Notes under the pieces: model-generated
Database searches by the model: none
What the model was told of the DNA's origin: nothing
Seen by the model: only the letters and a program-made list of their open reading frames with translations
Assembly: GCA_964539745.1 (NCBI GenBank)
Contig: CAZIJU010000003.1
Coordinates: forward strand, 36,177-100,176
Direction of reading: 5' to 3'
Length of the DNA: 64,000 bases
DNA from: DSNY01 sp964539745
GTDB lineage: Bacteria; Pseudomonadota; Gammaproteobacteria; Burkholderiales; Burkholderiaceae_F
Made by a program: the position numbers and the translations under genes
Shown: positions 33,894 to 42,287 of the stretch, in pieces
Layout of the letters: each line of letters opens with the position of its first letter
How positions within the stretch are numbered: the first letter of the stretch is position 1

Positions 33894-34529
33894 ATGCCTG
33901 CCACGACCGATCGCCAAGCCCGTTTTTCTCGATTCCTGAAGCTCGCCGGATGCGCGGCATTCATCGCTCTGGCCGCAAACGGCCCGGCCCGCGTGGAGGC
34001 GCGGACATCCGCACTCGACGTTCTCGCCCAGCGCGAGCAGATCGTGGACCGGTTCATGGGCCTTCCCGAGCCCGAGCTGAAAGCCCTGTACATGCGCTGC
34101 GACGACGAAGCCATCGAACGGGGCATGGCCTTCGCCGACGCCCAACTGTGCTCGATCGCCTATGAGGCGCTGCTGCAGCGGAGCTTCAACGGCGACTTCG
34201 ACGCCCTGCTCGCGTGGTGGCGCACGCAACGCAGCGCGGCCGTTCCGGCCGCGGGACCGCTGCCGGTCGCGACGCCGGCCGCGCCGAAGGCCGGTCGCAG
34301 CCTGGCTTCCGGGCTCGAGCAGGCGTTCTGGAAGTGCGACTACGCGGCCAGGCGCACGACGATGACGCGCTACCAGGCGGAGGTCTGCGGCGTCGTCATC
34401 GAAGGTCTGCGTACCGAGAAGTTCGGCGGCGACATCGAGAAGCTGCTGAACTGGTGGGAGCAGCACCACGCGGCCGAACATCGGGTGCTGGAGAAACGCG
34501 ACGCGGAGCAGGAATACCCGCTGCCTTGA
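33894..34529 (+). CDS. exported protein with two copies of a Cys/Trp motif
   Basis: 211 residues, not recognised. A signal peptide (FLKLAGCAAFIALAANG, cleavage near residue 37) is followed by two related units of about 48 residues. Unit 1 (about 65-112) reads MRCDDEAIERG...AQLCSIAYEALL...FNGDFDALLAWW; unit 2 (about 145-192) reads WKCDYAARRTT...AEVCGVVIEGL...FGGDIEKLLNWW. They share C-D, a second Cys about 15-16 residues later, F-x-GD and LLxWW. Each unit may hold one disulfide. A Pro/Ala-rich linker joins them. GGAGGG lies before the ATG. It diverges from the Crp/Fnr gene and is followed by a strong hairpin. Confidence 0.8.
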   Translation: MPATTDRQARFSRFLKLAGCAAFIALAANGPARVEARTSALDVLAQREQIVDRFMGLPEPELKALYMRCDDEAIERGMAFADAQLCSIAYEALLQRSFNGDFDALLAWWRTQRSAAVPAAGPLPVATPAAPKAGRSLASGLEQAFWKCDYAARRTTMTRYQAEVCGVVIEGLRTEKFGGDIEKLLNWWEQHHAAEHRVLEKRDAEQEYPLP

Positions 34530-34553
34530 TCGGCGACACCAGGGGTGCGTTGT

Positions 34554-34592
34554 CCGCGGTCGAGCGAACCGGATCGGTTCGCTCGACCGCGG
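34554..34592 (+). terminator. 17-bp perfect hairpin terminator
   Basis: CCGCGGTCGAGCGAACC and its exact complement flank a GGATC loop, 24 nt after the stop of the exported protein gene. The stem is long and stable; there is no T-tract, so termination efficiency is uncertain. Confidence 0.6.
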
Positions 34593-34687
34593 CGCGCGCC
34601 TCGTCTTCATCGCAGCCCGCCGGCGCCCGCTGGCGCGAGATACGGCGGCAACTGTCGTAAGCTGACGGCCGACGCAACGGAGGGCGT

Positions 34688-35608
34688 ATGCGGCTGATCG
34701 GCGACGCGGAGGTCGCGCAACTCGTCACGATGCGCGAAGCCATTTTCGCGATGACGGCGGCGTTCGAGCAGTTCGGCAACGGCGCCGGCGCGATCGCGCC
34801 GCGCGTGCGCGCCACCGCCGAGCACAACCTGCAGGCGGTGACGATCTCGGCGATGGGCGCCGCGCTGCCCGCCGGTGGTGTGGCGGGTGCGAAGGTCTAC
34901 ACGACCGTGCAGGGGCGCTTTTCCTTCGTGATCGTGCTGTTCTCGTCGGTGACCGGCGAGCCCCTCGCGGCGATCGAAGCCAATGAGATCACGCGCTTTC
35001 GCACCGCGGCGGCGAGCGCGGTGGCGATGCGCGCGCTGGCGCGGCGCGACGCGGCCACACTTGCGATCTTCGGCACCGGCGTGCAGGCGCGCGCGCACGC
35101 CGAAGCGTTCCTGCTGACGCATCCGTTCGAGCGCGTGCTGGTCGCCGGCCGCGCCGGTGCGCCCGATCTGGCGCACTGGATCGGCGCCGAGTTCGGTGTC
35201 GGGGCGAGCGCCGTCGACGCCGCGACCGCCGTGCGCTCGGCGGACGTCATCGCCACCTGCACGCGCGCGACCGAGCCGCTGTTCGACGGCCGGCTCGTGC
35301 GGCCGGGCGCCTTCGTCGCCGCGATCGGCTCGAGCAAACCGGCCGCGCGCGAAATCGACGACGCGCTGCTCGCGCGCGCCGATCTGATCGTCGTCGAGTG
35401 GCAGCCGGCGGCGCAGGCCGAAGCAGGCGAGTTCGTGCGTGCCGCGCCCGGCGTCATCGACCCGGCGCGCGTGGTCGAACTGGGCAAGCTGCTCGTGGGC
35501 GGGGCCAAATTCGAGCGCAAGGCGAACGATGTCGTCGTGTACAAGTCGGTCGGCGTGGGGCTTCAGGACATCGCGCTCGCGCAGCTCGTCTGGCAGCGCG
35601 CGCAGTGA
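34688..35608 (+). CDS. ornithine cyclodeaminase / mu-crystallin family protein
   Basis: 306 residues. The Rossmann motif is LAIFGTGVQARAHAEAF (about 122-138), and the N-terminal lobe carries AGAKVYT and the ITRFRTAAASAVA segment with the family's conserved Arg. Members include ornithine cyclodeaminase, alanine dehydrogenase and imine/ketimine reductases; the sequence does not decide. GGAGG precedes the ATG. It is followed after 10 nt by the start of the broken exported gene. Confidence 0.88.
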   Translation: MRLIGDAEVAQLVTMREAIFAMTAAFEQFGNGAGAIAPRVRATAEHNLQAVTISAMGAALPAGGVAGAKVYTTVQGRFSFVIVLFSSVTGEPLAAIEANEITRFRTAAASAVAMRALARRDAATLAIFGTGVQARAHAEAFLLTHPFERVLVAGRAGAPDLAHWIGAEFGVGASAVDAATAVRSADVIATCTRATEPLFDGRLVRPGAFVAAIGSSKPAAREIDDALLARADLIVVEWQPAAQAEAGEFVRAAPGVIDPARVVELGKLLVGGAKFERKANDVVVYKSVGVGLQDIALAQLVWQRAQ

Positions 35609-35618
35609 GGCGATCGGG

Positions 35619-36223
35619 ATGAGCGTCCGCGCGGCGCTGGCGCTTGCACTGGCGCTGTGTTCGGCGACGGCCGCCGCGCAGCGCGCGCAGCGAACAGCAA
35701 CGAATGCGTCGCCCCACGGCCGCGCTTGCAGGCGCGGCCGGCTACGGGCTGCGTGCAGTGCGCAGGCACTGCGCGCTTGGCGCCCTCCGCCCCGAGCCGC
35801 GCGGCGGCGAGGGATCTCGCCCGTGGCGGTACGCGGAGATCCCTCGCCTGCGGCTCGGGATGACTGGGCAACGCGAGGGAGCGCGCGGTCATCGAGCGCG
35901 AGCTCGCCGACCTGCAGGCGGCGATCGACCGTTTACGGCTGCGTCAGCAGCAGCTCGAAGCCGAATCGCTGCGGCTGCAGTCGGAACTGGTGCAGTTGCA
36001 GGCGCAGCCGCGGTCTCCGGGGCCCAGGCGGCGCGCCCGCCGTGCGATGACGCGCGCAGCGGGCGACCGGACGGTTGGACGCGATCGGATCGGCCGCAAA
36101 CTCCCGCAACCGCGGTATGCATTCGCGTGGCCACCCACGGCCAACCGCGGGACTTGGGGTCATGCGTTCGAGCTTCCCGCGGCGGCGGCCACTGGACAGG
36201 ACCGGTGGCCCGCTCACCAGTAG
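35619..36223 (+). pseudogene. small exported coiled-coil protein split by a repeat element
   Basis: The frame opening at 35619 encodes a convincing signal peptide (MSVRAALALALALCSATAAA, cleavage after AAA). Within a few codons it runs into a copy of the hairpin repeat and becomes nonsense. After the repeat, in another frame, a clear coiled coil appears from about 35880 (VIERELADLQAAIDRL then RQQQLEAESLRLQSELVQ), followed by a basic tail. The simplest reading is a periplasmic coiled-coil protein interrupted by the repeat with a frame change. The true original stop is uncertain; 36223 is the stop of the coiled-coil frame and overlaps the end of the convergent reductase gene. Confidence 0.6.
35684..35864. 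repeat. degraded copy of the hairpin repeat inside a gene
   Basis: It shares the leader CGCGCAGCGAAC...AACGAATGCGTC, the inner arms CGAGGGATCTC (35808-35818) and GAGATCCCTCG (35836-35846), and the right outer arm GCTCGGGATGAC (35853-35864) with the array at 24285-24711. About 80 bp of unrelated sequence split the left outer arm from the rest, so this copy carries an extra insertion. Confidence 0.8.
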
Positions 36224-37068
36224 TTTTCCACGGCCATGTGCGCCGGGTCGCCGCGACGCGAGACGCGATAGCCGGCAAGCTGCAGGTGATGGCGCACGTC
36301 GTCGACCATCTCCGGATTGCCGCAGATCATGATGCGGCTGCGCTGCGGATCAAGCTCCACGCCGGCGCGCGCCTGCAATGCGCCGCTGGAGAGCAGCGCC
36401 GGGATGCGCGCGTTGAGCAGCCCGCCGATGCGCGCCCGCGTGACGATCGGCACGTACACAACCTTGTCGGGTCGTGCCGCCAGATGCTCGCCGAATACCT
36501 CGTGCGCGCGCAGCGATGACACGATGTCGCGGTACGCGAGTTCGTTCGCGTGCCGCACCGAGTGCACGAGGATCAGCCGCTCGTAGCGATCCCATGCGTG
36601 CAGGTCGTGCAGGATCGAGATGAACGGCGCGATGCCGGTGCCGGAAGAAAGCAGCCAAAGATCCCGACCACCCTCGAAGCGGTCCAGCGTCAGAAAGCCG
36701 TAGCTTTGCTTCTCGATCAGCAACGTGTCGCCAACGCGCAGCGACGCTAGCCGGGTCGTGAAGTCGCCGTCAGGCACGACGATCGAGTAGAACTCCAAAA
36801 ACTCGTCGTAGTCGGCCGATGCGATCGAGTATGCGCGCCAGACGTATCGCGGCCCTTTCGGCCCGTCGTCGCGATACAGACCTAGCCGCGCGAACTGCCC
36901 GGGCTTGAAGCGATAGCCGGCGTCGCGCGTGATGCGAAACGAAAACAGGTGATCGGTCCACCGCCTGATCCAGGTGATACGCTGCTCCGTGTACTTCCGC
37001 GCCGGCAGTTCGCCGGCGATCTTTCTGCCGGCCAGCGCGGCCGACGTCGATAGCGTTCCGTCCATCAT
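36214..37068 (-). CDS. fpr: ferredoxin-NADP+ reductase
   Basis: 284 residues with the plant-type FNR layout. The FAD domain has RAYSIAS at 78-84, the NADP domain has SSGTGIAPF at 141-149 and ICGNPEMV, and the C-terminus ends ENYW with the stacking aromatic typical of bacterial Fpr. It moves electrons between NADPH and ferredoxin or flavodoxin in the cytoplasm. It lies 101 nt downstream of cysN on the same strand, so it may feed the sulfite reductase, which has no CysJ here. Two in-frame ATGs are adjacent; either could be used. Confidence 0.9.
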   Translation of the reverse strand: MMDGTLSTSAALAGRKIAGELPARKYTEQRITWIRRWTDHLFSFRITRDAGYRFKPGQFARLGLYRDDGPKGPRYVWRAYSIASADYDEFLEFYSIVVPDGDFTTRLASLRVGDTLLIEKQSYGFLTLDRFEGGRDLWLLSSGTGIAPFISILHDLHAWDRYERLILVHSVRHANELAYRDIVSSLRAHEVFGEHLAARPDKVVYVPIVTRARIGGLLNARIPALLSSGALQARAGVELDPQRSRIMICGNPEMVDDVRHHLQLAGYRVSRRGDPAHMAVENYW

Positions 37069-37169
37069 GTTCGTGTGCCGTCATCCAGCGCGGGCATGCC
37101 GGATCCCGATCGGTGCAGCGCTCGAGATCCCGCCGCTCGCCCGCAGGCGTCGGGAGGACAGGTCGGTGG

Positions 37170-38450
37170 TCAATCGATGAGTCCGGCCGCGACGGTGTTA
37201 TTGCTCGCCTCGTCGATCAGGATGAAACTGCCGGTGTCGCGGTTGACACGGTAGCTGTCGGCGACGATCGGCTGCTGCGTTCTGAGCGCCAGCCGCACGA
37301 TGTCGTTCAGCCTCACGATGGGGCCATCGGTCTGCCACGCCAGCGTGTGAATATCGAGCCGGGCGTCGACCGCGACGACGCGCGCCTTGACGCTGCGCGT
37401 CGTGTGCGCCAGCAGATAGCTGCGCACCGGCGCGAGCGGCGCGGACGCCAGCCAGCACACGGTGGCGGCGAGTTCGCGACGCGGGACCGGCTGCGGTTCG
37501 GCGGCGCGGACGATCATGTCGCCGCGGGAGATGTCGATATCGCCCGCGATCGACACCATCACCGACTGCCCGGCGAATGCGCTGTCCAGGTGCTGCTCGC
37601 CGAGCGCGATGCGCGCGACACGCGAGCGCTGGCCGCCCGGCAGCACGACGATTTCGTCGCCGACCGCGAGCGTGCCCGACTCGATGCGCCCCGCATAGCC
37701 TCGGAAGTCCTGGCCCGCGGGGCGGCACACCCACTGCACCGGGAAGCGCAGCGGCGCATCGGGGTTCTGCTGTGCGGCCGGCGCGGCCTCCAGCAACTGC
37801 ACCAGCGTCGGGCCACCGTACCAGCGCATGCGGCGGCTCGCCTCGACGACGTTATCGCCCTGCAGCGCCGACAGCGGCAGGTAGCGCACGTCGGCGGCGA
37901 GCTCCGCGTGCTGCGCCAGCCAGGCGGCGAAGTCGGCGACGATTGCGTCGAACGCGGCCTGCGAGAAGTCCACCAGGTCCATCTTGTTGACCGCCACGAT
38001 CAACTGCCGGATGCCGAGCATCGCAGCGATCGTCGCGTGGCGCCGGGTCTGCGGCTGGATGCCTTTGCGCGCATCGACCAGCAGCACGGCGACGTCGGCG
38101 GTCGACGCGGCCGTGACCATGTTGCGCGTGTACTGCTCGTGGCCCGGCGCATCGGCAATGATGAACTTGCGGCGCGCGGTGGCGAAGTAGCGGTACGCGA
38201 CGTCGATCGTGATGCCCTGCTCGCGCTCCGCGATCAACCCGTCGGTCAGCAGCGACAGGTCCAGCGTCGGCAGACCGCGCCGGGCCGACGTCATCTCGAG
38301 GTTGGCAATCGTGTCGGTGAGCAGCGCCTTGGTGTCGTACAGCAGCCGCCCGATCAGCGTGCTCTTGCCGTCGTCCACGCTGCCGCAGGTCAGGAACCGC
38401 AGCACGCCGCGGTCTTCGGCCTGCAATTCGGGGATGTCTTCGCGTTTCAT
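37170..38450 (-). CDS. cysN: sulfate adenylyltransferase subunit 1 (GTPase)
   Basis: 426 residues. GTPase motifs: G1 GSVDDGKST (23-31), G3 DAPGHEQ and G4 NKMD, followed by EF-Tu-like domains II and III. With CysD it makes adenosine 5'-phosphosulfate, using GTP hydrolysis to drive the reaction. The length shows there is no fused APS kinase (CysC). Its ATG overlaps the cysD stop by one base (TGATG). Confidence 0.96.
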   Translation of the reverse strand: MKREDIPELQAEDRGVLRFLTCGSVDDGKSTLIGRLLYDTKALLTDTIANLEMTSARRGLPTLDLSLLTDGLIAEREQGITIDVAYRYFATARRKFIIADAPGHEQYTRNMVTAASTADVAVLLVDARKGIQPQTRRHATIAAMLGIRQLIVAVNKMDLVDFSQAAFDAIVADFAAWLAQHAELAADVRYLPLSALQGDNVVEASRRMRWYGGPTLVQLLEAAPAAQQNPDAPLRFPVQWVCRPAGQDFRGYAGRIESGTLAVGDEIVVLPGGQRSRVARIALGEQHLDSAFAGQSVMVSIAGDIDISRGDMIVRAAEPQPVPRRELAATVCWLASAPLAPVRSYLLAHTTRSVKARVVAVDARLDIHTLAWQTDGPIVRLNDIVRLALRTQQPIVADSYRVNRDTGSFILIDEASNNTVAAGLID

Positions 38451-39421
38451 CAGAAATACCCCTCTCGCTTGCGGCGCTCCATCGACGCCTCCGAGGTCTG
38501 GTCGTCCATGCGCGTGGCGCCGCGCTCGGTGAGCGTCGCGGTGATCGTCTCGGCGACGATCTGTTCGTAAGTCGCCGCGGTCGATTCGACCGGGCAGGTG
38601 CAGGAAATGTCGCCGACCGTGCGGAAGCGCACCGAAACCCGCTCGACGGTTTCCCCTTCGCGTGGGGATGTCAGCTCGCTGACCGGCACCAGCGCGCCGT
38701 TGCGGCGGACGAGCGGCCGCAGGTGCGCGAAGTAGATCGACGGCACCGCGAGGCGCTCGCGCGCGATGTACTGCCAGACGTCCAGCTCGGTCCAGTTGGA
38801 GATCGGAAACACGCGCACGTGCTCGCCCCTGGCGACGCGCGCGTTGTACAGGTTCCACAGCTCCGGCCGCTGGTTCTTCGGATCCCACTGGCCCCATTCG
38901 TCGCGGAACGAAAAGATGCGCTCCTTGGCGCGCGCCTTTTCCTCGTCGCGGCGCGCGCCGCCGATGCAGGCGTCGAAGCCGAACTCGGCGATCGCATCGA
39001 GCAGCGTGACCGACTGGTGCCGGTTGCGCGACTCATCGGGCGCGCGCAGCACGACGCGGCCGGCGAGGATCGAGTCTTCGACGCTGCGCACGATCAGCCG
39101 TTCGCCCAGTTCGGCGGCGCGGCGGTCGCGGAACTCGATCACTTCCGGGAAGTTGTGCCCGGTGTCGATGTGCAGCAACGGAAACGGAAAGCGCGCGGGC
39201 CTGAACGCTTTCGTTGCCAGGTGCAGCAGCACGATCGAATCCTTGCCGCCGGAAAAAAGCAGCGCCGCATTGGCGGCCTGCCCGGCGACCTCGCGCAGGA
39301 TGTGGATCGCCTCGGCTTCGAGCCAGTCCAGATGGGCGAGCGTGCGCGCAGCCGACCCGCCCCGCGCGGCCGCCTCCAGACCATCGTCGAAACGGCGGGG
39401 GGTTGACAGCGGCAGTGTCAT
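38450..39421 (-). CDS. cysD: sulfate adenylyltransferase subunit 2
   Basis: 323 residues of the PP-loop ATP pyrophosphatase superfamily, with FSGGKDS at 56-62. GGARRDEEKARAKERIFSFRD and the C-terminal RKREGYF are CysD-specific. It transfers sulfate to ATP to give APS. The start overlaps the cysH stop (ATGA), placing it in a tightly coupled cys operon. Confidence 0.96.
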   Translation of the reverse strand: MTLPLSTPRRFDDGLEAAARGGSAARTLAHLDWLEAEAIHILREVAGQAANAALLFSGGKDSIVLLHLATKAFRPARFPFPLLHIDTGHNFPEVIEFRDRRAAELGERLIVRSVEDSILAGRVVLRAPDESRNRHQSVTLLDAIAEFGFDACIGGARRDEEKARAKERIFSFRDEWGQWDPKNQRPELWNLYNARVARGEHVRVFPISNWTELDVWQYIARERLAVPSIYFAHLRPLVRRNGALVPVSELTSPREGETVERVSVRFRTVGDISCTCPVESTAATYEQIVAETITATLTERGATRMDDQTSEASMERRKREGYF

Positions 39422-40122
39422 GCGACCTCCGCGATCGCGATCGCCCGTGGCCGCGCGCCCTTCGCGTGCAGCCCGCACTCCTTGCTGTCGGGCTGCTCCC
39501 ACCACCAGCGGCCGGCGCGGACGTCCTCGCCGGGCGTGATCGCGCGGGTGCACGGCGCGCACCCGATGCTCGGGTAAAAGCGATCGTGAAGTTCGTTGTA
39601 GGGGACGTCGTGACCGCGCAGGTAGCTCCAGACGTCCTCCTCGGTCCAGTCCGCCAGCGGATTGAACTTCTCCAGCATCCACGTCGCGTCCCACTGGCGC
39701 GGCGCCAGGTCGCTGCGGGTGACCGACTGGCCGGCGCGCAGCCCGGTCACCCAGGCGCGCTTGCCCGCCAGCGCGCGCGCCAGCGGCGCCAGCTTGCGCA
39801 CCGCGCAGCACGCCTTGCGCTTGTCGACCGAGTCGTAGAAGCCGTTGATGCCGTTGCGTGCCACCAGCGCCTCGACCTCGCCGGCGTCGGGAAAGTAGGT
39901 GGCAAAGCAGCGGCCATAGCGCTGCTCGACCCGCTGCATCAGCCGGTACGTCTCCTCGGGAAGCCGTCCCGTGTCGAGCGTGAAGATCGCGATCGGCAGC
40001 GAATGGCTGCGGATCAGGTCCAGCACGGCCATGTCTTCGGCGCCGAAGCTGGTGGAAAACACGGCCGGTTGCAGCGTCGCCGCTTCGCGCAGCACGGCGA
40101 GTGCGGATTCGATCTTGTTCAT
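39418..40122 (-). CDS. cysH: adenylylsulfate (APS) reductase
   Basis: 234 residues. It has two Cys pairs, Cys105-Cys106 (KRKACCAVRK) and Cys188/Cys191 (GCAPC), that bind a [4Fe-4S] cluster, which marks the APS-reducing rather than PAPS-reducing type; this fits with no CysC in the operon. The catalytic Cys is in ECGLH (215-219). It releases sulfite and AMP using thioredoxin or glutathione. CCGGAG precedes the ATG, which overlaps the stop of the DUF934 gene. Confidence 0.95.
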   Translation of the reverse strand: MNKIESALAVLREAATLQPAVFSTSFGAEDMAVLDLIRSHSLPIAIFTLDTGRLPEETYRLMQRVEQRYGRCFATYFPDAGEVEALVARNGINGFYDSVDKRKACCAVRKLAPLARALAGKRAWVTGLRAGQSVTRSDLAPRQWDATWMLEKFNPLADWTEEDVWSYLRGHDVPYNELHDRFYPSIGCAPCTRAITPGEDVRAGRWWWEQPDSKECGLHAKGARPRAIAIAEVA

Positions 40123-40601
40123 GGCAAGGCTCCGGAAAGGTTGCGTCTGAAGTGGGGCAGCGCCGGGTGCACGGCGCCGGCGTAGCTCTGGCTGAACGCA
40201 GCCAGCGCCGCGCGCGCGGCGTGCGGATCCTGGTCGGCTCGCAGCGCGAACGCGGTGAAACCCACGCGCTTGAGGTAAAACAGCTGGTCGATCAGCACCT
40301 CGCCGATCGCGCACAGTTCGCCGCCATAGCGGTAGCGCGTGCGCAGGATCGAAGCGAGCGAGTAGCCGCGGCCGTCCTTGAACTGCGGAAAGTCGATCGC
40401 CACGAGCGGCAGTTGCGGCAGGAACGCCGCGGCTTCTTCGGGCCGGTCGCCCGGCGCCAGCCACAGCGCCACTGCATCACGACACGCCAGCGTCCGATAG
40501 CGGGCCAGCGGCAGCACGTCGTGCGGCTGCGCCGGCGCCTCGTAGCGCACGATGCGCCAGCGCCACTGCGTGAACGTTCCGTCGGCGAGCAGCACGTTCA
40601 T
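40119..40601 (-). CDS. DUF934 protein, sulfite reductase-associated
   Basis: 160 residues. The FPQFKDGRGYSLASILR segment and the following RYGGELCAIGEVLIDQLFYLKRVGF are hallmarks of DUF934, a family almost always encoded beside this type of siroheme sulfite reductase in Beta- and Gammaproteobacteria. Its role is not established; an accessory or electron-transfer function is assumed from context. It overlaps cysI upstream and cysH downstream by a few bases each. Confidence 0.9.
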   Translation of the reverse strand: MNVLLADGTFTQWRWRIVRYEAPAQPHDVLPLARYRTLACRDAVALWLAPGDRPEEAAAFLPQLPLVAIDFPQFKDGRGYSLASILRTRYRYGGELCAIGEVLIDQLFYLKRVGFTAFALRADQDPHAARAALAAFSQSYAGAVHPALPHFRRNLSGALP

Positions 40602-42277
40602 GCGACCTCCGCGAGTTCGGCGCGCGCCGCGTAGACGTGCTGCTTGAAGGCATCGACGCCGATTCGCGCCACCGTGTCGACGAAACGCTCGCCCGGCTGC
40701 CGCGACTGCAGGTACACCTCGATCAGCCGCTCGACGACGTCCGGCACCTCGTCGGCAGCGAAGGCCGGGCCGATGATCCGGCCGATCGCGACCCGCCCAC
40801 CGGCCGCCAGCGAACCGTCGGCGCCGCCGACCGACACCTGGTAGAACTCGGCGCCGTCCTTGTCGACGCCCAGGATGCCGATGTGGCCGACGTGATGATG
40901 GCCGCAGGAGTTCATGCAACCGGAGATGTTCAGATCCAGCGCGCCGAGCGCGTCGAGGTACTCCGGGTCGTCGAAGCGCGCGGCGATCGCCTGCGCGATC
41001 GGGATCGACTTGGCGTTGGCCAGCGCGCAGAAGTCGCCACCCGGGCAACTGATGATGTCGGTCAGCAGTCCGATGTTGGGGGTGGCCAGTCCGGCGGCTT
41101 TCGCTTCGTGCCACAGCGCGTGCAGTTGCCCGGCCTGAACGTCCGGCAGCACGAGGTTCTGCTCGTGCGTGACGCGGATCTCGCCGAAGCCGAAGCGCTC
41201 GGACCAGTCGGCAACGAGTTCCATCTGCTCCGCGGTGGCGTCGCCCGGCGCGAAGCCCGGGCGCTTCAGCGACAGCACGACCGCGCGATAGCCCGGCGCG
41301 CGGTGCGTGCGAACGTTGCGCTCGACCCAGCGCGCGAACGCCTGGTCGCCGCCCGCATCGATCGAATCCGGCAGGCCGGCCACATACGGTGGCGACGCGA
41401 AATGCGCGGCGACGCGCGCGAACTCCGTTTCGGTGACCGTGTTCGGCCCGCCGGCGAGAAACGCGAACTCCTCCTCGACCTGCTGCGCGAACGGCTGCAC
41501 ACCCAGCGTCCTGACCAGGATCTTGATGCGCGCCTTGTACGGGTTGTCGCGACGGCCGTAGCGGTTGTACACGCGCAGGATCGCGGTGCAGTAGTTCAAA
41601 TATTCCTGCCACGGCAGGAAATCGCGGATCACCGATCCGATCATCGGCGTGCGGCCCATGCCGCCGCCGACCAGCACGCGGAAGCCGCGTGCGCCGTCGG
41701 CGCCGCGCACCGCGAACAGGCCGATGTCGTGAAACGCGGTTGCGGCGCGGTCGTCGTGGCTGCCCGAGATCGCGATCTTGAACTTGCGCGGTAGGTAGGC
41801 GAATTCCGGGTGCAGCGTGCTCCACTGGCGCAGGATTTCCGCGAGCGGGCGCGGATCGATCACTTCGTCGGGCGCGATGCCGGCAAACGCGTCGCTGGTG
41901 ATGTTGCGCACGCAGTTGCCGGAAGTCTGGATCGCATGCATTTCGACCGCGGCCAGCTCGTCGAGGATGTCGGCGGTGTCCTGCAGACGGATCCAGTTCA
42001 GTTGCAGGTTCTGCCGCGTGGTGAAGTGGCCGATGCCGCGGTCGTAGCGGCGCGCGATCGAGGCCAGCGCGCGCATCTGCGTCGCCGACAGCACTCCGTA
42101 CGGGATCGCGATCCGCAGCATCGGTCCATGCCGCTGGATGTAAAGGCCGTTTTGCAGGCGCAGCGGGCGGAACTCGTCGTCCGACAATTGGCCGGCGAGA
42201 TACCGCTGCAACTGGTCGCGGTACTGCGCGGCGTGCTCGCGCACGATCGTGTGGTCGATGGCGTCGTAGCGATACAA
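40598..42277 (-). CDS. cysI: sulfite reductase hemoprotein
   Basis: 559 residues. Two nitrite/sulfite reductase ferredoxin-like halves surround the siroheme-[4Fe-4S] site: Cys411 and Cys417 (SCPGGDFC), Cys454 and Cys458 (SGCMNSC). It reduces sulfite to sulfide in the cytoplasm. The start codon is TTG at 42277, preceded by GAGGAGAG; no ATG fits. No flavoprotein subunit (CysJ) lies nearby, so electrons may come from ferredoxin via the reductase at the operon's end. A nitrite reductase role is less likely because the operon is otherwise for sulfate. Confidence 0.93.
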   Translation of the reverse strand: MYRYDAIDHTIVREHAAQYRDQLQRYLAGQLSDDEFRPLRLQNGLYIQRHGPMLRIAIPYGVLSATQMRALASIARRYDRGIGHFTTRQNLQLNWIRLQDTADILDELAAVEMHAIQTSGNCVRNITSDAFAGIAPDEVIDPRPLAEILRQWSTLHPEFAYLPRKFKIAISGSHDDRAATAFHDIGLFAVRGADGARGFRVLVGGGMGRTPMIGSVIRDFLPWQEYLNYCTAILRVYNRYGRRDNPYKARIKILVRTLGVQPFAQQVEEEFAFLAGGPNTVTETEFARVAAHFASPPYVAGLPDSIDAGGDQAFARWVERNVRTHRAPGYRAVVLSLKRPGFAPGDATAEQMELVADWSERFGFGEIRVTHEQNLVLPDVQAGQLHALWHEAKAAGLATPNIGLLTDIISCPGGDFCALANAKSIPIAQAIAARFDDPEYLDALGALDLNISGCMNSCGHHHVGHIGILGVDKDGAEFYQVSVGGADGSLAAGGRVAIGRIIGPAFAADEVPDVVERLIEVYLQSRQPGERFVDTVARIGVDAFKQHVYAARAELAEVA

Positions 42278-42287
42278 GGCGCTCTCC

